From the NCBI GenBank assembly GCA_963698265.1, contig CAVOQC010000001.1, positions 992,001 through 1,056,000 of the forward strand: 64,000 bases of DNA. The letters are read 5' to 3'. The translations under genes were made by a program, and so were the position numbers. Shown here one piece after another: positions 51,148-64,000 of this stretch (positions within the stretch are counted from its first letter, which is position 1; every line of letters starts with the position of its first letter). Under the pieces are notes generated by a model. That model was given only the letters and a program-made list of their open reading frames with translations. It did not search any database and had not been told where the DNA came from. This DNA comes from FEB-7 sp963698265. GTDB taxonomy: Bacteria > Pseudomonadota > Gammaproteobacteria > Burkholderiales > Usitatibacteraceae.

Positions 51148-53133
51148 CTAGGCTTCCTGTGGATCCACGTCCAGGGACCAGCGCACGCGCCGCCCGCCCT
51201 TCTCGTCCAGGGCCGCCTTCCAGCCGCGCAGGAAGGGTTGGAGCGCCGCACGCGAGGCCGCGCGCACGAGGAGCTGGGCGCGCTCGAAGCCGGCCTTGCG
51301 CTCGAGGGGCGCGGGCACCGGGTCGAAGATCTCCACCTTGCCGCCGAGGCCTTGCGCCATCCGCGCGGCCGCGCGCAGGAAGGCGATGGCCTCGCCCGCA
51401 TGCTTGGATTCGGCGCGCAGCATCGCGAGGTGCGCAAAGGGCGGGAAGCGCGCGAGCCGCCGCTCCTCGAGCGAAGCGTCGGCGAAGGCGGCGTAGTCGT
51501 GGGCGGCGACGGCGGCGTAGAGCGGATGGGCGGGGAAGTCGGTCTGGATGAGCACTTCGCCGGGCTCCTCGGCGCGCCCTGCGCGCCCGGCCACCTGGGT
51601 GAGCAGCGAGAAGAGCCGCTCCGAGGCGCGGAAATCGACGCTGTAGAGCGCGCAGTCGCTGTCGACCACGCCCACCAGCGTGAGGCGCGGGTAGTCGTGG
51701 CCCTTGGCGAGCATCTGCGTGCCCACGAGGATGTCGAGCCGCTCGTCGCGCACCAGGGCGAGCACGTCGGCGAGCGCGCCCTTGCGGGCCGTGGAATCGC
51801 GATCGACCCGGGCGATCCTCGCGCCGGGCAGGGCGGCGGTGAGCGCTTCCTCGATGCGCTGCGTGCCCTGGCCCACGGGCGCCAGGTCGGGGCTGCCGCA
51901 GCCGGGGCAGCGTGCCGGGACGCGCTCGCGGTGCCCGCAGTGGTGGCAGCGCATCTCGCCCGCCTTCTGGTGCAGCACGAGGTTGGCGCTGCAGCGCGTG
52001 CAGGTCGAGTGCCACGCGCAGGAGCGGCAGAAGAGCACGGGAGAAAAGCCGCGGCGGTTGACGAACACGAGGCTCTGCTCGCGCCGGGCGATGCGCGCGC
52101 GCAGCGCCCGCAGGAGCGCGTCGCTCAGGCCCTCGATCGGCCGGTCGGCCCGCGTGTCGACCATGCGCACCACCGGAAGCCTCGCGTCGGCCAGTGCTCG
52201 CTCGCGAAGCTCCGCAAGCCCGTAGCGGCCCTGCTTCGCGTTGGCCCAGGTCTCGAGCGACGGGGTCGCCGAGCCCAGCACCACGGGGATCGCGGCGAGT
52301 TGCGCGCGGCGCACGGCCACGTCGCGCGCGGAGTAGCGAAGGCCCTCGTGCTGCTTGTAGGAGGGGTCGTGTTCCTCGTCCACGACGATGAGGCCCAGCT
52401 CCGGCATGGGCGCGAGCGCGGCCAGGCGCGTGCCCAGCACGATGCGCGCCAGCCCCGAGTGCGCGGCGAGCCAGGCGACGGCGCGCTCGCCCTCGCCCAG
52501 GTGGCTGTGGGCGGCGACGATCGCCACACCCGGGAAGCGGCTTCGCACGCGCGATTCGAGCTGCGGGGTGAGGCCGATCTCGGGCACGAGGTAGAGCGCC
52601 TGGCGCCCGCGGGCGAGCGCCTGCTCGATCAGGCGCAGGTACACCTCGGTCTTGCCGCTGCCGGTGATGCCGGCGAGCAGCACGGGATGGAAGCGCTCGA
52701 ATCCGGCGAGGACCTGCGCGATCGCCTGCGTCTGGGCGGGCGTGGCCTCCACGGGCGAGGCGGACGGGCCCGGCGCGGGCGCCGATGCGGGTTGCGCCTT
52801 GATCACCCGGCGCCGGGCCTGGCGAAGCCGCGGCGGCAGGCTTGCGTGCAGCACCTCGCCCAGGGGCCGCTGGTAGTAGGCGGCGCAGAACTCGAGCAGC
52901 TCGAGGTCCCGCGCGGCGAGCGGCGCCACGTCGTCGAATACCTTGGCCAGTTCGCGCAGGCGCTCGGCGGGAATGTCGCTGCGGGAGGCACGCGCCACGA
53001 CCACGCCCACCTTCGCGGTGCGCCCGAAGGGCACCACCACGAGGCTTCCGCGAGCCGGATCGAGACCCTCGGGAACGAGGAAATCGAAGGCCTGCTCGAG
53101 GGGCACGTCGAGGGCGACGCGGGCGATTTTCAT
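51148..53133 (-). CDS. priA: primosomal protein N', replication restart helicase PriA
   Basis: 661 residues. N-terminal DNA-binding domain (VALDVPLEQAFDFLVPEGL), Walker A GITGSGKTEVYL, DEEH box VDEEHDPSYK, and the paired zinc-binding Cys clusters (CRSCAWHSTCTRC; CHHCGHRERVPARCPGCG). It restarts stalled replication forks. Confidence 0.97.
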   Translation of the reverse strand: MKIARVALDVPLEQAFDFLVPEGLDPARGSLVVVPFGRTAKVGVVVARASRSDIPAERLRELAKVFDDVAPLAARDLELLEFCAAYYQRPLGEVLHASLPPRLRQARRRVIKAQPASAPAPGPSASPVEATPAQTQAIAQVLAGFERFHPVLLAGITGSGKTEVYLRLIEQALARGRQALYLVPEIGLTPQLESRVRSRFPGVAIVAAHSHLGEGERAVAWLAAHSGLARIVLGTRLAALAPMPELGLIVVDEEHDPSYKQHEGLRYSARDVAVRRAQLAAIPVVLGSATPSLETWANAKQGRYGLAELRERALADARLPVVRMVDTRADRPIEGLSDALLRALRARIARREQSLVFVNRRGFSPVLFCRSCAWHSTCTRCSANLVLHQKAGEMRCHHCGHRERVPARCPGCGSPDLAPVGQGTQRIEEALTAALPGARIARVDRDSTARKGALADVLALVRDERLDILVGTQMLAKGHDYPRLTLVGVVDSDCALYSVDFRASERLFSLLTQVAGRAGRAEEPGEVLIQTDFPAHPLYAAVAAHDYAAFADASLEERRLARFPPFAHLAMLRAESKHAGEAIAFLRAAARMAQGLGGKVEIFDPVPAPLERKAGFERAQLLVRAASRAALQPFLRGWKAALDEKGGRRVRWSLDVDPQEA

Positions 53134-53170
53134 GGCGCGAAAGGCCCCCGGAAACCGGGGAACGCTACCC

Positions 53171-53179
53171 TGTGGATAA
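53171..53179. promoter_or_regulatory. single DnaA-box-like site upstream of priA
   Basis: TGTGGATAA in the 258-bp gap between priA and hemE (both minus strand). One site only, so not an origin; possibly regulatory. The rest of the gap shows no gene. Confidence 0.3.
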
Positions 53180-53391
53180 CTCTGTGCATTGCTTGCCGCC
53201 CCGCGACCAGAATTCGGCGCACTTGCGGCTCATACCTCATCCGGGTGGCGAGGAAGGCTATGCAAGTTAATGAAAAACAATGAAATTCTGAAACATCGGA
53301 CAGCCCGGCACTACTCTGCGTTAAAGGCCGCGCGAACAAGGAAAATGTGAATACGCAATCACTTTCGCGAAAATTCTCCGCTTGACACGGG

Positions 53392-54447
53392 CTACGCGGG
53401 GGAGGGATTGCGACCGTGGCGGTGGACGGCCTCCACCAGGGCGTGCACGTGCTCCGGGGGCGTGAACTGCGAGATCCCGTGCCCGAGGTTGAAGACGTGG
53501 CCCGGCCCCGCGCCGAAACTGCCGAGGATCCGCTTCGCCTCGCGCTCGATGGCCTCCGGCGGCGAGAAGAGCACCGCCGGATCCATGTTGCCCTGGAGCG
53601 CCACCTGGTCGCCGACCCGGGCGCGCGCGGCGCCGATGTCGATGGTCCAGTCGAGCCCCAGCGCGTCCGCCCCGGCCTGCGCCATGGACTCGAGCCAGAG
53701 CCCGCCGCCCTTGGTGAAGAAGATGCGCGGCACGGTGCGGCCCTGCGCCGTGCGCGTCACGCCCGCGAACACCTGCTTCGCGTAGGCGAGGGAAAACTCG
53801 CGGTAGGCCGCGTCGGAGAGCGCGCCGCCCCAGGTGTCGAAGACCATCACCGCCTGCGCGCCGGCTGCGATCTGCGCGTTCAGGTACGCGGTCACCGACT
53901 GCGCGTTCAGGGCGAGGATGCGGTGCAGCAGGTCGGGGCGCGCGTAGAGCATCGACTTCACGGTGCGGAAATCGTCGCTGCCGCCGCCCTCGACCATGTA
54001 GCAGGCGAGCGTGAAGGGGCTGCCGGAGAAGCCGATCAGCGGCACGCGCCCGTCGAGCGACTTGCGGATGAGCGAGACCGCGTCGAAGACGTAGCGCAGC
54101 GAATCGAGATCGGCGGCCCCCAGGCGCGCGACTTCCGCCTCGGTGCGCACGGTGCGCTCGAACTTCGGGCCCTCGCCCTCGGCGAAGTACAGGCCCAGCC
54201 CCATCGCGTCCGGAATGGTGAGGATGTCGGAGAAGAGGATCGCCGCATCGAGTGCGAAGCGCTCGAGCGGCTGCAGCGTCACTTCGCAGGCGAGTTCCGG
54301 GTTCTTGGCGAGCGCGAGGAAGCTGCCCGCCTTCTTGCGCGTGGCGTTGTACTCGGGGAGGTAGCGGCCCGCCTGGCGCATGATCCAGACCGGCGTGTGC
54401 TCCGTGGGCTCGCGCAGGAGCGCGCGCAGGAAATTGTCGTTTTTCAT
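53392..54447 (-). CDS. hemE: uroporphyrinogen decarboxylase
   Basis: 351 residues from ATG 54447. Signatures PVWIMRQAGRYLPEY near the N-terminus and IGFSGSPFTLACYMVEGGGS; catalytic Asp in LFSDILTIPDAMGL. It makes coproporphyrinogen III in haem synthesis. Confidence 0.97.
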   Translation of the reverse strand: MKNDNFLRALLREPTEHTPVWIMRQAGRYLPEYNATRKKAGSFLALAKNPELACEVTLQPLERFALDAAILFSDILTIPDAMGLGLYFAEGEGPKFERTVRTEAEVARLGAADLDSLRYVFDAVSLIRKSLDGRVPLIGFSGSPFTLACYMVEGGGSDDFRTVKSMLYARPDLLHRILALNAQSVTAYLNAQIAAGAQAVMVFDTWGGALSDAAYREFSLAYAKQVFAGVTRTAQGRTVPRIFFTKGGGLWLESMAQAGADALGLDWTIDIGAARARVGDQVALQGNMDPAVLFSPPEAIEREAKRILGSFGAGPGHVFNLGHGISQFTPPEHVHALVEAVHRHGRNPSPA

Positions 54448-54493
54448 GGGGGCCGATTCTCTCACGGCGGGCACGCGCGCCCCACGACAACGG

Positions 54494-55261
54494 TCAAGGC
54501 TGGCGGTCCAGGAAGGCCGCGATGGCGCTCGCGTAGCGCGGGTTCAGGTCGAGGTCGTTGTGCCCGAACCCGTCCAGGCGCAGGCGCTCGACGGGCCCGC
54601 CCCAGGCGGCGGCGAGGCGTTCGGAGTGCGCGGGCGCGATGATCGTGTCGGAGCCCCCGTAGACGAAGAGCGCGGGCACGCGCAGTGCGGCCGCGTGCCG
54701 GATCGACTCGAAGCGGTGGCGCAGCAGCCAGCCCACGGGCATCCACGGGTAGTGGGATTTCCCCACCGCGACGAGGCTCTCGAAGGGCGAGGTGAGCACC
54801 ACGCAGCGCACCGGCCGCGCCGCTGCGAGCTGCACGGCCACGCCGCTGCCGAGGCTTCGCCCGTGAACGCACAGCCGCGCGGGGTCGAGGTCGGCGCGGC
54901 GCGCGGCCCAGTCGTGGAGCGCGATCGCATCGGCCACGAGCGCGTGCTCGCCGGGCGTGCCGCCGCTTTCGCCGTAGCCGCGGTAATTCACGAGCAGCAC
55001 GGCGCGCCGGCCGTAGGTCATCTCGGCCTCCCGCGCGTGCGCGGTCACTTCCTCCGCGTTGCCGCCGAAGTAGAGCACCGCCGCGCGCGGCACCGTCGCC
55101 TCTCCCGGCGGCAGTGCCAGCACACCCGCGAGCGGCGTGCCGTCGGTTGCGGCGAGCGAGACTTTCTCGAGCGTCCAGCCGGGCGGCGCCGAAGGTGCGC
55201 CACGCAGGGGTTGCGGGAAGAAGAGGAGCCGATCCTGCGCGAGCCACAGCATCGCCACCAT
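54494..55261 (-). CDS. alpha/beta hydrolase, membrane-anchored
   Basis: 255 residues from ATG 55261; hydrophobic codons continue upstream in frame, so the start may be earlier. Nucleophile elbow GRSLGSGVA, oxyanion region NYRGYGESGG, catalytic Asp in YGGSDTIIAP and His in GFGHNDL. It resembles the YfhR/BEM46 group of N-terminally anchored hydrolases of unknown substrate. Confidence 0.85.
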   Translation of the reverse strand: MVAMLWLAQDRLLFFPQPLRGAPSAPPGWTLEKVSLAATDGTPLAGVLALPPGEATVPRAAVLYFGGNAEEVTAHAREAEMTYGRRAVLLVNYRGYGESGGTPGEHALVADAIALHDWAARRADLDPARLCVHGRSLGSGVAVQLAAARPVRCVVLTSPFESLVAVGKSHYPWMPVGWLLRHRFESIRHAAALRVPALFVYGGSDTIIAPAHSERLAAAWGGPVERLRLDGFGHNDLDLNPRYASAIAAFLDRQP

Positions 55262-55357
55262 GCCCGCGTAGGCGAGCAGTGCGACGATGACGAGGGTCTT
55301 CAGCGTGGCGGCTCCGGGACGGGTGCCGGGTCGGGGGTGACGGGGAGCGCGCCCGCG

Positions 55358-56803
<1,446 letters not shown>

Positions 56804-56819
56804 GTTCCTTCCCTGTTGC

Positions 56820-56870
56820 CTCACCCCGACCCTCTCCCCTCTCGTTGCAGGAGAGGGGCTGGGCGTGAGG
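56820..56870. repeat. CCCTCTCC hairpin repeat (REP-like), copy 4
   Basis: It fills the whole gap between gltB and gltD: CCTCTCCCCTCTC and GAGAGGGG flanked by CTCACCCCGA and GGGCGTGAGG. As part of the gltBD transcript it could affect mRNA stability. Confidence 0.75.
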
Positions 56871-61523
<4,653 letters not shown>

Positions 61524-61708
61524 TGCGGATTCCTTTCTGCGATGCACCCCGGGAGAGCGGGCGTTGGTACGGCATGACATCCCGGCGACGCGCAGCGCCG
61601 CTTCCGGGCCCGGGATCGCGGCCGGGGCGGGCTTCTGGCCCGGGCGCAGGCGGGCACCGGGCCGTGGGGCCGGGCCGCCGGAAGCTGCGATTTCCTGCGG
61701 GACCCTGC

Positions 61709-61737
61709 ATGATAGCTTCCGCCATAGTGCACCGCAA
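61709..61737 (-). promoter_or_regulatory. probable gltBD promoter
   Basis: On the minus strand TTGCGG (61732-61737), 17-bp spacer, TATCAT (61709-61714), about 185 nt upstream of the gltB ATG. The 330-bp gap 61524-61853 holds no gene; the long GC-rich leader may contain regulatory structure. Confidence 0.55.
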
Positions 61738-61853
61738 CAATCCCCGCTGCGCGCGGAAGGGGATTCGCGCACCACGGGCGGGGCTTATGCGTAGAATCGC
61801 GAAAAACGCGCGGCCCCGCTCCCGGGATCGCCCCGACAAGGACCTCATCGACC

Positions 61854-63191
61854 GTGACCTCCACCTGCTCCCGCCTGCTCCCGTCGATCGCCCGGGCCGT
61901 TGCCGCCGGCGCTGCCGCGCTCACGCTCGCCTCCTGCGGAGGCGGCGGCGTGTCCGCGGGCCCCTCCCCGATCGTGAACTCCGCCGCAATCACCATCCTG
62001 CCCGTCACCGCGGTGATGTACTCGGGCCTGCCGACGACCTTCGTGCTCTCCGGCGGGACGGGTTCCTACGTCATCGCATCGAGCGACCAGGCGGTGCTGC
62101 AGGTGGCCGGCGGGGTGACCGGGCGCTCCGTGACGCTGGTGCCCAACAACGTGGCCGCGGAAACGACCGTCACGCTGACCGTGCGCGACACCGGGGCCGC
62201 AACCCCCGTCCAGGCGACCGTCACCGTGCGCCCCGGCACCGTCAACAACAATGTGACGATCACGCCGAGCTCCACGCAATCGTCGAGCTGCACGCCTGCG
62301 ATCTGCTCGGGCGGCGACGCCGAGGTCAAGGTGACCATCTCCCAGGGCGGCATCCCGCTCGCCGCGCGCGGCATCCGCTTCGAGGTGCTCTCCGGCAGCT
62401 TCGCCTTCATCACCACCGCGCCGGGCGTCACGCCGGAGCTGACCGCGACCTTCACCGACACCACGACCGACGAGACGGGCATCGCGCGCACGAGAATCCG
62501 CGTGACGGCGCTCGCGGCCAACCAGACCGCGCTCCTGCGGGTCACGGATCTCGCCACCGGCGCCTACCGCCAGTCGGCCTTCGCCATCGCCCAGTTCACC
62601 GGCAACACGCTTGCCTTCTTCTCGCTGCCCACGGAGATCACCTTCACCGGGGCGTTCTCGACCGCGTGCGCGGCCAACGTGGCGAGCGATGTCTCGATCT
62701 TCGGCGGCACGCCGCCCTACAGCATCTCCGGCGGCTCCTCGGCCTTCACGGTGACGCCCTCCACGGTGCTCACGAACGGCGGCAAGTTCAACATCATCCT
62801 GCCCCTCGGGGCGAGCTGCGTGGACGGCGCGTCCATCGGCATCACGGACGCCACCGGGCGCACGATCGCGGTCACGGTGAACAACGTGCTCGGCTCGGGG
62901 ACGGCGCCGGCGCCGGTGGTGGTCCTGTCGCCAGCCGCGTTGACGCTGTTTTGCTCATCTGCCCCACCGGGGACAATCACTTCATCGCTCACCATCAGCG
63001 GCGGATCGGGGACGTTCTCGGCGGGTGTCGATCACCCGCGCGTGACGGCCATCGTCAGTGGGCGGACGGTCACCTTGGAGAGGGTGGGCGGTGACCGAGC
63101 GCTGGTCTATCCGACGACAGGCCGGGTCACGGTCACCGACGGCGCGACATCGGCCTCCTCGGTCCTCACGGTCCCGGCCAATTGCCCCTGA
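61854..63191 (+). CDS. Ig-like repeat lipoprotein
   Basis: 445 residues from GTG 61854. Lipoprotein signal (ALTLASCGGGG). The mature protein is a series of beta-sandwich (Ig/Big-like) units rich in Thr/Val, e.g. ITILPVTAVMYSGLPTTFVLSGG and VSIFGGTPPYSISGGSSAF. Paralogous to the next gene. Cell-surface or periplasmic; function unknown. Confidence 0.75.
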   Translation: MTSTCSRLLPSIARAVAAGAAALTLASCGGGGVSAGPSPIVNSAAITILPVTAVMYSGLPTTFVLSGGTGSYVIASSDQAVLQVAGGVTGRSVTLVPNNVAAETTVTLTVRDTGAATPVQATVTVRPGTVNNNVTITPSSTQSSSCTPAICSGGDAEVKVTISQGGIPLAARGIRFEVLSGSFAFITTAPGVTPELTATFTDTTTDETGIARTRIRVTALAANQTALLRVTDLATGAYRQSAFAIAQFTGNTLAFFSLPTEITFTGAFSTACAANVASDVSIFGGTPPYSISGGSSAFTVTPSTVLTNGGKFNIILPLGASCVDGASIGITDATGRTIAVTVNNVLGSGTAPAPVVVLSPAALTLFCSSAPPGTITSSLTISGGSGTFSAGVDHPRVTAIVSGRTVTLERVGGDRALVYPTTGRVTVTDGATSASSVLTVPANCP

Positions 63192-63231
63192 GAGCGCACA
63201 CCGGGAACCGCGGGATTGCTGCGCCGCCGCA

Positions 63232-63252
63232 CGCCCCGGATCGCCCGGGGCG
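63232..63252 (+). terminator. GC-rich hairpin after Ig-like lipoprotein gene
   Basis: CGCCCCGG and CCGGGGCG form an 8-bp stem 40 bp after the stop codon. No T-run follows, so termination is uncertain. Confidence 0.3.
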
Positions 63253-63367
63253 GGCCCCTGCAACTTCCGCTTGCAAGCAACTGCAAGTTGCGCTTTAATA
63301 AACGCCGATAACCCGCTAATTTTGAAGAATTCTTGTTGCGGGTCCCAGTAAAAAAGGGGAAACAATC

Positions 63368-64000
63368 GTGAATTTCGAGCCGCTTCGACGCCTGCATACC
63401 ACGCTGTCCGTAGCCTTCCTGGCCGCGGGCGCGCTGATCCTCACCTCCTGCGGCGGTGGCGGCGCCACCGGCTCGCCAGCCGCGGTGGGCAACCTCCAGC
63501 TCCTGCCGGGCTCTGCGTCCATCTACGCGGGCGTGCCCTACACCGCCAACATCGTCGGCGGCCGTCCGCCCTACCTGGTGACTTCGAGCGAGCAGACGCT
63601 CATCGAGCTGAACTTCACCACCAGCAGCAACTCGTTCCAGTTCGTCGCGAGGAACCCGGGCGTGGTCGACGTGGGCCTGGATCCCGACGAGGTGCCGCGC
63701 CGCTCGGTCAACATCGAGGTGCGCGACAGCAACGGCGCGTCCATCACCAACACCTACAGCGTCCTGCAGAACTTCTTCACCGGCTACCGCGAGAGCTACC
63801 AGAGCACGTGCAGCACGGGCACCGGTTCCGGGGCCACTGCACCGCCGGCCTGTTCCGGCACCGATTCCCTCATCACGATATTCCCGATTTCCAACGGCAC
63901 GCTCTACGGCAACCGCGAATTCCAGTTCGACCGGGTCCGCGGCGACTTCTCCTTCGTCGAGCCCGATCCCGCGACGATCCCGCAGCTCGTCGACCGGATC
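63368..64000 (+). CDS. Ig-like lipoprotein, 3' end outside window
   Basis: 211 codons from GTG 63368 (AAGGGG upstream), open to the window edge. Lipobox LILTSC followed by GGGG; then SASIYAGVPYTANIVGGRPPYLVTSS, matching the first unit of the preceding gene. Tandem paralogues. Confidence 0.75.
   Translation, partial: MNFEPLRRLHTTLSVAFLAAGALILTSCGGGGATGSPAAVGNLQLLPGSASIYAGVPYTANIVGGRPPYLVTSSEQTLIELNFTTSSNSFQFVARNPGVVDVGLDPDEVPRRSVNIEVRDSNGASITNTYSVLQNFFTGYRESYQSTCSTGTGSGATAPPACSGTDSLITIFPISNGTLYGNREFQFDRVRGDFSFVEPDPATIPQLVDRI

Noticed and set aside
53134..53391. Possible replication origin between priA and hemE
   Set aside because: Only one DnaA box and no AT-rich unwinding array or dnaA/gidA neighbours.

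Overview
The window is high-GC, densely coded bacterial chromosome. Gene content and order point to a betaproteobacterium: argS, an SPOR protein, dsbA and a short-chain dehydrogenase in a row; hemE near priA; gltB-gltD; msrP-msrQ; ppc divergent from an HMG-CoA-lyase-like gene. I cannot name a genus from sequence alone.

Layout. (1) 1-8155 is an accessory region. It holds a DUF932 gene with a SIMPL-like gene, a WYL-domain regulator, a RES/Xre toxin-antitoxin pair, an HD-domain protein, a toxin-antitoxin pair whose toxin has an internal deletion, and a TY-Chap-like gene followed by a frameshifted CDKN3-type phosphatase. (2) 8239-14004 is visibly AT-richer and looks transferred. It has a nuclease-like gene abutting an IS3 element, an HUH-type replication-protein remnant, and a convergent DNA methyltransferase and restriction endonuclease. 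(3) 14005-16470 carries two metK 3'-end fragments, each followed by the same regulatory block and an accessory gene. (4) 16546-24781 holds a MoxR/hypothetical/vWA-metallopeptidase operon, a PUA/EVE-like plus GIY-YIG pair, and a MerR plus VIT-vWA pair. (5) 24980-35103 has HTH-MNT/HEPN, CBS plus SagB-like oxidoreductase, Fic, two PIN/AbrB toxin-antitoxin pairs and msrPQ. (6) 35170-64000 is mostly housekeeping: M14 peptidase, UPF0149, MFS, CoA-transferase, ppc, HMG-CoA-lyase-like, a NitT/TauT-type ABC importer, dsbA, argS, priA, hemE, gltDB, then two paralogous Ig-like lipoproteins.

The most interesting structure is regulatory. Nine promoters in the first 33 kb share one architecture: GGCTCA, five bases, TGAGCC, ten bases, then a -10-like hexamer with A at position 2 and T at position 6 in eight of nine. 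No conserved -35 is visible. The nine sites precede the WYL regulator itself, DUF932, HD, TY-Chap, MoxR-vWA, the SIMPL-like gene and several unknown genes. Known WYL activators of the PafBC type use a comparable arrangement, a site directly upstream of a -10, so a WYL-controlled stress or conflict regulon is a reasonable inference. Four of the nine transcripts also carry a conserved leader of about 60 nt. It has a stem that is kept by compensatory changes (GTCGCC/GGCGAC in three, CGGGGC/GCCCCG in the fourth), a similar loop, and a shared CTGCTAAA 3' to the stem. This looks like an undescribed cis-regulatory RNA.

A technical caution: at least seven genes, including ppc and argS, are broken by single-base insertions whose removal restores conserved protein sequence. 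These are more likely base-calling or assembly errors than real inactivation.
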